From an uncultured Anaerosacchariphilus sp. (GTDB lineage Bacteria > Bacillota > Clostridia > Lachnospirales > Lachnospiraceae), in NCBI GenBank assembly GCA_934373375.1, contig CAKROP010000102.1, positions 1 to 7,300 of the forward strand: a stretch of 7,300 nucleotides of DNA, read 5' to 3'. Under the pieces are notes generated by a model, which had not been told where the DNA came from, did not search any database, and worked only from the letters and a program-made list of their open reading frames with translations. How positions within the stretch are numbered: the first letter of the stretch is position 1; every line of letters begins with the position of its first letter. This document shows positions 1-4,906 of this stretch, piece after piece. The position numbers and the translations under genes are program-made.

Positions 1-368
1 ACGGTATCTTCCTGCCCATTCAGATGGCGGCGGTGGCAGCCCTGACCGGTCCTCAGGATTCCGTAAAGGAGCAGTGCGCCGAGTATGAGCGGAGAAATAA
101 GGCTCTCTGCGGCGGCCTTCGCTCCATCGGATGGAACGTGCCGGACAGCCAGGGTACTATGTTTGTGTGGGCTCCCCTGCCGGAAGGCTATACAGACAGC
201 GCGGCTTTTACGATGGAATTGATGGAGAAGACCGGCATGATCGTGACCCCGGGCAGCGCCTTTGGCGATCTGGGCGAGGGCTATGTGCGGATGGCGCTGG
301 TGCATCCGGTTCCGGTGATTGAGAAGGCGATTGCAAAGGTGCAGGAAAGCGGTATTTTGAAAAAATAA
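1..368 (+). CDS. PLP-dependent class I/II aminotransferase, C-terminal part (5' truncated by window)
   Basis: The reading frame is open from the window edge (first full codon at base 3) and gives 121 residues beginning GIFLPIQMAAVAAL, with a TAA stop at 366-368. The segment has the style of the small C-terminal domain of fold-type I aminotransferases: the GTMFVWAPLPEG strand, then TPGSAFG followed by GEGYVRMAL. By family knowledge the arginine of that last motif binds the substrate alpha-carboxylate. The catalytic lysine and PLP-binding residues lie upstream, outside the window. The pattern resembles LL-diaminopimelate aminotransferase (lysine and peptidoglycan precursor synthesis) and related aspartate/alanine aminotransferases; the fragment cannot separate them. 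The ATG at 24 is internal, because homology-like sequence continues upstream of it. No terminator is visible before the next gene 56 bases on, so readthrough is possible. Confidence 0.88.
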   Translation, partial: GIFLPIQMAAVAALTGPQDSVKEQCAEYERRNKALCGGLRSIGWNVPDSQGTMFVWAPLPEGYTDSAAFTMELMEKTGMIVTPGSAFGDLGEGYVRMALVHPVPVIEKAIAKVQESGILKK

Positions 369-424
369 GGCGGCTGTGTTACCATTTAAATGCAGAATAG
401 AACGGAAGGGACGGGTACTGCACC

Positions 425-1015
425 GTGGGTTTTGTAGAAGATATTACGGATTTTATCTTTGTGGAAAATGAGCCGGAGCGGGCGGATATTATTTTCATCC
501 CTGGCGGCGATCAGGGCGGTATTGCGGTGACGGCGGCAAAATTGTATCTGGATGGCTATGCGCCCTGCGTACTTCCTTCGGGCCGCTTCAGCAAGCCGGT
601 GGGGCGATGCCGGATTCCCGGCTATGAGGCACAGACAGAATGGGATTTCCTGCATGATATTCTGATGCGGGAGGGTGTTCCGGAGACGGCCATTCTGAAA
701 GAGAAAGAGGCGACTTATACCTATGAAAACGCCATTTACTCCCGGAGGGTGACGGAAAGCCTCGGTCTCTCCATCAAGAAGGCAATTCTCTGTCCTCAGG
801 CCTGCCATGCACGCCGGGCACTGCTGTATTATAAAGTATGCTTCCCGGAAACCGAGTTCCTGGTCTGTCCGACAGTGACCCGGGAGATCAGTCGGGACAA
901 TTGGTTTCTGGACGGGCAGAAGATCGATGTGGTTTTGAATGAAATGGAAAAATGTGGAAACCAATTCCATGAGATTTTAAGAGAATTCGGAAAGCAGGAG
1001 GAAGGAAAACGATGA
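425..1015 (+). CDS. YdcF/DUF218 family protein
   Basis: This 196-residue soluble protein has the DUF218 (ElyC/SanA/YdcF) signature: a first strand ending IIFIPGG (residues 22-28), LPSGRFS (50-56), a conserved block EATYTYENA (95-103), and CPQACHARRAL (123-133) with the HxxRA motif. The family has a Rossmann-like fold; some members are linked to envelope or vancomycin-sensitivity phenotypes and E. coli YdcF binds SAM, but the reaction is generally unknown. No signal peptide or membrane helix is seen, unlike ElyC and SanA, so it is probably cytoplasmic. The start is the GTG at 425: an in-frame TAG lies at 398-400, no ATG falls between, and the conserved block begins only a few residues in. The purine stretch at 404-410 is a rather distant ribosome site. 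The stop overlaps the next start as ATGA (1012-1015), suggesting coupling with the phosphatase. Confidence 0.85.
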   Translation: MGFVEDITDFIFVENEPERADIIFIPGGDQGGIAVTAAKLYLDGYAPCVLPSGRFSKPVGRCRIPGYEAQTEWDFLHDILMREGVPETAILKEKEATYTYENAIYSRRVTESLGLSIKKAILCPQACHARRALLYYKVCFPETEFLVCPTVTREISRDNWFLDGQKIDVVLNEMEKCGNQFHEILREFGKQEEGKR

Positions 1016-1776
1016 GCGTGGATATCAATGAAGTGATGCAGCTGGTCCGTGAGACCAGGCAGTTTGTGGAAAACCGGGATATGGCGGGCCATGTGAAGGT
1101 AAAGGGCCTGGCGGATTATGTGACCCAGGTGGATACCAACATTCAGAATTTCCTGCAGGAGAAGCTGGGCGAGCTGGCGCCGGAGGTCGAATTCCTTGGT
1201 GAGGAGGATGGGCTTCACGCTATGAAGGGCGACACCTTCTGGATTCTGGATCCCATCGACGGTACGACGAATCTGGTGCATGATTATCAGCACAGCACGG
1301 TGTCTCTGGGACTTTACAGCAAGGGTGAAATTATCCTGGGCGTCATTTATGATCCCTTCCGGGAGGAAATGTTTTACGCGGAAAAGGGGAAAGGCAGCTT
1401 TGTAAATGGCCGTCCCATCCATGTGACGGATACGGAGACACTTGGCGGAACGATTATATCCATCGGTACGGCGCCTTATCAGAAGGAGCTGGCGCCCCAG
1501 AATTTTGCCTGCTTCCAGCGAGTGTTTGAAAAATGCGAGGATATCCGGCGGACAGGCTCGGCAGCCATGGATCTGGCCTACACGGCGGCCGGACGCATCG
1601 GCGGTTACTTTGAGGCAAGACTGCAGCCCTGGGATTTCGCGGCGGGAATGCTGATTCTCACCGAGGCGGGCGGCAAAATTACCCGCTACGACGGCTCAGA
1701 AGTAAATCCGGTGGAACCGGGCGGCATTGTGGCGACCAATGGGAAGCTGCATGAGGAGCTGCGGGCGCTGCTGTAA
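1012..1776 (+). CDS. Inositol monophosphatase family protein (SuhB/IMPase-like phosphatase)
   Basis: The 254 residues cover the full usual length of the Mg2+-dependent IMPase family. The metal-site motifs are intact: GEEDG (63-67), the hallmark WILDPIDGTTNLVH (77-90, with D80 and D83) and PWDFAAGMLILTEAGG (206-221, with D208). By family knowledge these residues bind two or three Mg2+ ions and hydrolyse phosphate monoesters such as inositol-1-phosphate; relatives also act on fructose-1,6-bisphosphate, NADP, PAP or histidinol phosphate, and the sequence does not settle the substrate. A strong ribosome site (AGGAGG at 996-1001 plus GAAGGA at 1001-1006) lies inside the end of the YdcF gene, and the ATG overlaps its stop. 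A cytoplasmic enzyme is expected. Pairing with a YdcF protein hints at a shared small-molecule role, which is inference only. Confidence 0.93.
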   Translation: MSVDINEVMQLVRETRQFVENRDMAGHVKVKGLADYVTQVDTNIQNFLQEKLGELAPEVEFLGEEDGLHAMKGDTFWILDPIDGTTNLVHDYQHSTVSLGLYSKGEIILGVIYDPFREEMFYAEKGKGSFVNGRPIHVTDTETLGGTIISIGTAPYQKELAPQNFACFQRVFEKCEDIRRTGSAAMDLAYTAAGRIGGYFEARLQPWDFAAGMLILTEAGGKITRYDGSEVNPVEPGGIVATNGKLHEELRALL

Positions 1777-1851
1777 ATGGATGATAAGACAGATATACAT
1801 AAGAAAGAATCCTGCAAAGCAGGATTCTCCGCCTGCGGCGGGTCGCTTTAG
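1777..1851 (+). other. 24-codon ORF abutting the phosphatase stop; probably not a gene
   Basis: An ATG directly follows the phosphatase TAA and opens 24 codons that begin MDDKTDIHKKESCK. Its last third is encoded by two hairpin structures (1806-1828 and 1833-1875), so the peptide is probably a by-product of the repeat-like DNA. No dedicated ribosome site is seen, although translation could reinitiate from the abutting stop. It is recorded because a stop-abutting ATG can be translated. Confidence 0.15.
1806..1828. repeat. Perfect 10-bp hairpin, AAA loop
   Basis: The arms 1806-1815 (AGAATCCTGC) and 1819-1828 (GCAGGATTCT) are exact reverse complements around an AAA loop. No T-run follows on either strand (the next bases are CCGCC), so it is not a canonical intrinsic terminator. 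It is the first of a series of hairpins filling the gap downstream of the phosphatase gene and may be part of a dispersed intergenic element. Confidence 0.6.
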
Positions 1852-1875
1852 CGACATCATTCCATTCCGCCGCAG
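1833..1875. repeat. Nested GC-rich hairpin (CTGCGGCGG / CCGCCGCAG)
   Basis: The outer arms 1833-1841 (CTGCGGCGG) and 1867-1875 (CCGCCGCAG) pair perfectly over 9 bp. Directly inside the left arm sits a second perfect hairpin, GTCGC-TTTA-GCGAC (1842-1855), and an unpaired ATCATTCCATT (1856-1866) completes the loop. The right outer arm is also used in a competing pairing with 1949-1956 (see the next element). No T-run follows. Confidence 0.6.
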
Positions 1876-1956
1876 TGCGATAATATTTTTTATGTAATAG
1901 GGGATTCCATAGGAATTTCCTATTGCATAAAAAATTCATGCCGATAGTGCGGAATG
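1863..1956. repeat. Long hairpin element (24-bp core, flanking 8-bp arms)
   Basis: The core 1885-1935 folds on itself almost completely: 1885-1901 pairs with 1919-1935 (17 bp, one G-T), then two G-T pairs, then ATTCC-ATA-GGAAT (1904-1916) forms the tip. That is about 24 continuous pairs closing a 3-base loop. Outside the core, CATTCCGC (1863-1870) is the exact complement of GCGGAATG (1949-1956), so the whole stretch is an interrupted inverted repeat of 94 bases. The core ends in A/T runs but has no GC-rich base, so it is not a typical terminator. The shape fits a MITE-like or REP-like palindromic element, or a processed double-stranded RNA. No protein-coding signal is seen here on either strand. 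Confidence 0.6.
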
Positions 1957-2010
1957 TGTATCTGTAGAGTATTCTTAAAAACATAAGATATAAAAACAAA
2001 AATAAAAATA

Positions 2011-2106
2011 AAGAAAACGGATAGCACTGTGGAAGATGAAGTGACCTTCAAAGTTGGAAATCTAACAATTGGAGGTCGGTACAACCAGAGCACTGTCCGT
2101 TTTTTT
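2011..2106. terminator. Large terminator-like fold between convergent genes; possible structured RNA
   Basis: The outer stem pairs 2011-2024 with 2093-2106 (14 bp including AACGGATAG with CTGTCCGTT, two G-T pairs). It is followed by CTGTGG/CCAGAG (2027-2032 with 2085-2090, one G-G mismatch), an asymmetric internal loop (2033-2042 against 2078-2084), a 9-bp stem (GACCTTCAA 2043-2051 with TTGGAGGTC 2069-2077) and a 5-bp tip hairpin (2053-2057 with 2062-2066). The plus strand ends in seven T (2100-2106). The minus strand is also T-rich after the stem. It could therefore terminate both the phosphatase transcript and luxS. The branched, bulged form is far more elaborate than a simple terminator, so an independent small RNA is possible. 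I do not recognise the fold as a known RNA family. Confidence 0.55.
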
Positions 2107-2128
2107 ATACATTATTTTAAGGCTTGGT

Positions 2129-2608
2129 TTATTCCGGATATACCAGCCTGTCCTCTTTGATATCATAGAGCACATTTTCCAGATACCGCTTTGCCAGATA
2201 CTTCGCCATGGGCAGATTCATATCCAGATAGTTGCCGCAGTCGCGGGCGCTTGCTCCGGGCACGTCGCCCTCGAAATCCCGGATGAACTCCCACATTTCA
2301 ATCATCAGCGGAACGATGTCCCTGGACTCATAATCGCCGGTCAGCAGCAGATAAAAACCGGTGCGGCAGCCCATGGGGCCGAAGTAGACCGTTTTGGAGC
2401 TGTAGTCCTTATGGTTGCGTAAGAAGGTGGCTGCCAGATGCTCAATGGTGTGCATCTCAGCGGTGTTCATGACCGGCTCCTCGTTGGGGCTGGTGAGACG
2501 CAGATCAAAGGTAGTGACGACCGTGCCGCCCACCGGATCCTTGCGGGATACGTAGATGCCGGGCTGAAGCAGCAGGTGATTGATGGTGAAACTTGTGATT
2601 TTTTTCAT
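2129..2608 (-). CDS. luxS: S-ribosylhomocysteine lyase LuxS
   Basis: The 159-residue protein matches the usual LuxS length. The metal-binding HTIEHL motif is at 53-58 (H53 and H57), the third ligand C124 lies in ARDCGNYLDMN, and the catalytic base E56 and catalytic cysteine C81 (in FGPMGCRTGFY) are present. LuxS cleaves S-ribosylhomocysteine to homocysteine and DPD, the precursor of the AI-2 signal, within the activated-methyl cycle in the cytoplasm. The ATG at 2606-2608 is preceded by AAAGGA about 12 bases upstream, a slightly long spacing. The gene stands alone on the minus strand, convergent with the phosphatase gene and divergent from the MBL gene. No Pfs nucleosidase or methionine gene lies in the window. 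All key residues are intact. Confidence 0.98.
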   Translation of the reverse strand: MKKITSFTINHLLLQPGIYVSRKDPVGGTVVTTFDLRLTSPNEEPVMNTAEMHTIEHLAATFLRNHKDYSSKTVYFGPMGCRTGFYLLLTGDYESRDIVPLMIEMWEFIRDFEGDVPGASARDCGNYLDMNLPMAKYLAKRYLENVLYDIKEDRLVYPE

Positions 2609-2645
2609 AATATTATAAATTCCTTTCGTAATGTTGTGAAATTTG

Positions 2646-2654
2646 TGATATAAT
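2646..2654 (+). promoter_or_regulatory. Extended -10 promoter element for the MBL gene (candidate)
   Basis: TGATATAAT is a perfect extended -10 (TG-N-TATAAT). The matching -35 is weak (near 2625-2631), as is often tolerated with an extended -10. Transcription would start near 2661, leaving a leader of about 120 bases before the MBL start. Confidence 0.45.
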
Positions 2655-2675
2655 GATAATAAATCTTACATTTTC

Positions 2676-2699
2676 ATCGCAGATAAGTTATCGCAGACA
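2676..2699. promoter_or_regulatory. Palindrome within a direct repeat between divergent genes (candidate operator)
   Basis: ATCGCAGA occurs at 2676-2683 and again at 2690-2697, a 14-base period. The bases between form a perfect inverted repeat, GATAA-G-TTATC (2682-2692). The site lies between the luxS and MBL genes, downstream of both candidate start points, where a bound regulator could affect both. No regulator gene is visible in the window. Confidence 0.3.
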
Positions 2700-2751
2700 G
2701 GATTCCAAACAAAATGCGAGTCTGAACCATGGAATAAAAATCTGCAACGAG

Positions 2752-2760
2752 AGTATACCA
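2752..2760 (-). promoter_or_regulatory. Extended -10 promoter element for luxS (candidate)
   Basis: On the minus strand this reads TGGTATACT, an extended -10 (TG-N-TATACT, five of six matches to TATAAT). The -35 is poor. The start would be near 2745, giving luxS a leader of about 137 bases. This would make it overlap the oppositely oriented MBL leader by roughly 85 bases. Confidence 0.4.
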
Positions 2761-2783
2761 CAAAAATCCTGAAAAGAAAAGAG

Positions 2784-3689
2784 ATGCATGCCTTGAAGAA
2801 GAAAAGAGAACGAGACTGGCTGCCGGTTACCGTCCTGCTTTTGACGGTTCTGCTGCTGGTGCTGTGTCTGGTGGGCTTCGATCACCACGAGCCGGACGGA
2901 CCAGACGGAAATGGAAAAGCGGCGGAATCGGAGCTGTCGGCTGACGAGCTGCAGGTCACTTTCTTCGATGTGGGCAAGAGCGACGCGATTCTGGTGGAAC
3001 AGTCAGGCTGCCGGATGCTCATTGACACCAGCTTTGATGACCAGGCAGATGTGCTGCTGGATTATTTTGCAGATCATGGAATCGATACCCTGGATTATCT
3101 GATTATCACCCATTTTGACAAGGATCACGTGGGTGGCGCGGACAAGATCCTGGACGCTATGCACGTAAAGCGGGTGCTGGAGCCGGATTATACGGTGGAG
3201 AAAAAGCAGTTCCGGGAGTATCGGGAGGCGCTTGTCCGTAATGGGATCACAGCCATGCGCATCACTGATGTGGAACGCCGCAGCCTGGGCAAGGCGTCCT
3301 TTATCATCTATCCGCCGGAAGAGAAGGATTATGATGGAAATGACAACGACCTGTCGCTGGTGCTCAGTCTGCGCTACGGCACCCAGAGCTTTCTCTTCAC
3401 TGGAGACAGCGAGCAGGAGCGCCTGACCGAGCTGATGGAGCGGACGGATCTGAACCTGCATCATACGGTTCTGAAGGTGCCCCATCATGGTATCAAGGAA
3501 AAGAACACGATTGCCTTTCTGGAAGCGGTAAGGCCGGTTGCCGCAGTGGTCACCTGCAGAAATGAATGGTGGATCTCCGGCAAGGTGAAGCGGACCCTGA
3601 ACTGGCTGGGCACCGACGTCTATCTGACCAGCAATGGAAATGTGATCTGTCTTACGGACGGGAATCATGTGGAATTTACGCAAGGATGA
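2784..3689 (+). CDS. Metallo-beta-lactamase-fold protein, ComEC C-terminal type, membrane-anchored or secreted
   Basis: The 301-residue protein starts with a basic head (KKKRER), one hydrophobic segment (about 12-32) and a Gly/Asp/Pro-rich linker (33-50), fitting an N-terminal anchor or a signal peptide with the catalytic domain outside the cell. The domain (about 56-300) follows the ComEC/Rec2 beta-lactamase pattern: VTFFDVGKSDAILVE (58-72), the metal motif THFDKDHVGG (109-118, with H110, D112, D114 and H115), NDLSLVLSLRYG (188-199), FLFTGDSE (203-210, with D208) and LKVPHHG (230-236). Full ComEC is a much larger DNA-uptake channel; here only the hydrolase part exists, as in stand-alone relatives whose nuclease or phosphodiesterase role is inferred. 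The ATG at 2784 has a weak purine-rich ribosome site; a TTG at 2793 is an alternative. It is probably transcribed alone, ending at the hairpin at 3709-3760. Confidence 0.88.
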   Translation: MHALKKKRERDWLPVTVLLLTVLLLVLCLVGFDHHEPDGPDGNGKAAESELSADELQVTFFDVGKSDAILVEQSGCRMLIDTSFDDQADVLLDYFADHGIDTLDYLIITHFDKDHVGGADKILDAMHVKRVLEPDYTVEKKQFREYREALVRNGITAMRITDVERRSLGKASFIIYPPEEKDYDGNDNDLSLVLSLRYGTQSFLFTGDSEQERLTELMERTDLNLHHTVLKVPHHGIKEKNTIAFLEAVRPVAAVVTCRNEWWISGKVKRTLNWLGTDVYLTSNGNVICLTDGNHVEFTQG

Positions 3690-3704
3690 TTTTTATAGTT
3701 AGGC

Positions 3705-3733
3705 TTGAAAAATGGGCGGGATACGCTTACAAT
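3705..3733 (+). promoter_or_regulatory. Sigma-A promoter for the yqeY operon, inside a terminator hairpin
   Basis: TTGAAA (3705-3710) and TACAAT (3728-3733) each match the sigma-A consensus at five of six positions, with the ideal 17-base spacing. Transcription should start near 3740, leaving about 70 bases of leader. The -10 lies in the loop of the hairpin that follows the MBL gene, so new transcripts would carry only its descending arm and escape termination. Confidence 0.6.
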
Positions 3734-3760
3734 GGTAAATAGCGTATCTGCGCCCATTTT
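3709..3760 (+). terminator. Intrinsic terminator after the MBL gene
   Basis: AAAATGGGCG (3709-3718) pairs with CGCCCATTTT (3751-3760), and GATACGCT (3720-3727) pairs with AGCGTATC (3741-3748), separated by a one-against-two internal loop. The top loop can pair further (TTAC with GTAA). A short T-run ends the stem. It begins 20 bases after the MBL stop. The A-run/T-run symmetry could also terminate on the minus strand, although no minus-strand gene ends here. Confidence 0.7.
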
Positions 3761-3810
3761 GTATCATGGGGTTTGTACAGATACAGATATTTAACGAGGA
3801 GGAAATTGAA

Positions 3811-4257
3811 ATGAGCAAAATTGATGAAATTCGTGCCGAGATGGTAAAGGCCATGAAGAACAAGGACAAAGACAGAAAAGAAACCCTGTCCATGCTGCTT
3901 GCCGCACTGAAGAATAAAGCCATTGACAAGCGTGCGGACCTGACTCCGGAGGAAGAGTTCGAGGTGGTAAAGAAGGAGATCAAGCAGACCAAGGAGACCA
4001 TGGATCTGGCTCCCGCGGACCGTACTGACATCATCGACCAGTGCAAGGCACGTCTGGCTGTGCTTTCCGAGTTCGCGCCGGAAGAGATGAGCGAGGACGC
4101 CATCCGCGCTGTGATTCAGGAAGTAATCGCAGGCCTTGGCATCGAGAATCCTACAGGCAAGGATAAGGGCAAGATCATGAAGGAGCTGATGCCGAAGGTA
4201 AAGGGCAAGGCAGACGGTTCTCTGGTGAACAAGATTGTAGGTGAGATGCTTGCGTAA
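3811..4257 (+). CDS. yqeY: GatB/YqeY family protein
   Basis: The 148-residue protein matches the usual YqeY length. It is highly charged and helical: an N-terminal helical bundle (about 1-90, with ETLSMLLAALKN at 24-35) and a C-terminal subdomain ending GKIMKELMPKVKGKADGSLVNKIV (120-143), the family's best-conserved stretch. The C-terminal domain resembles the tail of GatB of the tRNA-dependent amidotransferase, but the function of stand-alone YqeY is not established; a tRNA-related role is inference. An ATG at 3766 is in frame 45 bases upstream, but the start at 3811 is chosen because GAGGAGG (3796-3802) sits 8 bases before it and because the protein then has the family N-terminus. It is the first gene of a three-gene set driven by the promoter at 3705-3733. 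Confidence 0.92.
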   Translation: MSKIDEIRAEMVKAMKNKDKDRKETLSMLLAALKNKAIDKRADLTPEEEFEVVKKEIKQTKETMDLAPADRTDIIDQCKARLAVLSEFAPEEMSEDAIRAVIQEVIAGLGIENPTGKDKGKIMKELMPKVKGKADGSLVNKIVGEMLA

Positions 4258-4900
4258 GACAGCATGGACGGGACTTCTCATCCTGGCAGCGTTTTCCTTA
4301 AGCGCCTGTGGTCGGAAGGACGCGGAAGTTTCCGTGCCTCACGTAGAGGTCGCAGATCAGCCTGCGGTCAGCCAGACAGAAGAAGAAAAGGAGGCTGAAT
4401 TAGGCCTTGAGACCGCGCCGGGAACCGTGCTGGGACAGGAAGAAGTAACGGTGATGGAAGGCGAGGAGCCGAAGACCGTCCGGTATACAAGAGTCCGGGG
4501 TATCGGGGATTTCTCCCTGGCTTACGACGCGGAAACCTTTTCGGTAGAAACATCAGCGGACAGCCTGACCTTTCAGGCGCTGGAGGAAGGCGTTCCGGCC
4601 TTTGTCCGGGTGGAACGATCCGATGCGGCTTCCACCGAGGATGCTGCCGACCAGGTGGTACTGGAAAGTGATGAGGAGTGTACCGTGGAGGATGTGACCG
4701 TGGGCGAGGGGGAATACCCGGCTGTATGGGTCAGCTATGCGGAGGGAACGGCGGATACGGAGCGTACCTGCGACGTCTATATTTTCCGCTATAATGATAT
4801 CCTGTATACGGTCCAGATGGACTGCACGGTAGGAGATTATGAAAAAATCGGGCAGGCGGAGCAGATGATTCTGTCCACCCTGCGCTTTGACGAAGGATAA
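4241..4900 (+). CDS. Predicted lipoprotein of unknown function
   Basis: The 219 residues begin with a basic head, a hydrophobic stretch (WTGLLILAAFSLSAC, 9-23) and the lipobox LSAC, so C23 should be lipidated and the protein anchored on the outer face of the membrane. An acidic, low-complexity linker follows (24-78), then a compact beta-rich domain (about 80-216) with the sequence GIGDFSLAYDAETFSVE and a C-terminal ILSTLRF helix-strand. The domain is reminiscent of PsbP/DUF1795-like surface proteins, but I do not recognise a family. The GTG at 4241 gives a 17-base overlap with yqeY. A TTG at 4250 is a serious alternative, since AGGTGA (4239-4244) lies 5 bases before it and the head would then be the typical MRKTAW. 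Translational coupling to yqeY is likely. The next gene starts 6 bases after its stop. Confidence 0.8.
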   Translation: MRCLRKTAWTGLLILAAFSLSACGRKDAEVSVPHVEVADQPAVSQTEEEKEAELGLETAPGTVLGQEEVTVMEGEEPKTVRYTRVRGIGDFSLAYDAETFSVETSADSLTFQALEEGVPAFVRVERSDAASTEDAADQVVLESDEECTVEDVTVGEGEYPAVWVSYAEGTADTERTCDVYIFRYNDILYTVQMDCTVGDYEKIGQAEQMILSTLRFDEG

Positions 4901-4906
4901 GATAAG

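Noticed and set aside
386..970. 194-codon open frame on the minus strand opposite the YdcF gene
   Set aside because: The plus strand carries the clear DUF218 motifs; the minus frame has no recognisable motif and is a by-product of codon bias.
829..1422. 197-codon minus-strand frame across the YdcF/phosphatase junction
   Set aside because: It spans two supported genes and has no domain signal or ribosome site.
1806..1956. CRISPR array or attachment site in the hairpin-rich gap
   Set aside because: There are no regularly spaced direct repeats, only inverted ones, and no integrase or tRNA nearby.
1679..1999. 106-codon minus-strand frame entering the hairpin-rich gap
   Set aside because: It overlaps the phosphatase end and reads through palindromic DNA, giving arginine-rich low-complexity protein; it looks like translated repeat sequence.
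2609..2745. SAM, SAH or T-box riboswitch in the luxS leader
   Set aside because: The leader would be long enough, but I find no recognisable core motif of these classes and no terminator before luxS.
3003..3683. 226-codon minus-strand frame opposite the MBL gene
   Set aside because: The plus strand encodes all metallo-beta-lactamase motifs; the minus translation resembles no family.
3766..3810. Upstream ATG extending YqeY by 15 residues
   Set aside because: No ribosome site precedes it, while a near-perfect one sits 8 bases before the ATG at 3811, which gives the usual family length.
3727..4281. 184-codon minus-strand frame opposite yqeY
   Set aside because: The plus strand is an intact YqeY with a strong ribosome site; the minus frame is a shadow.
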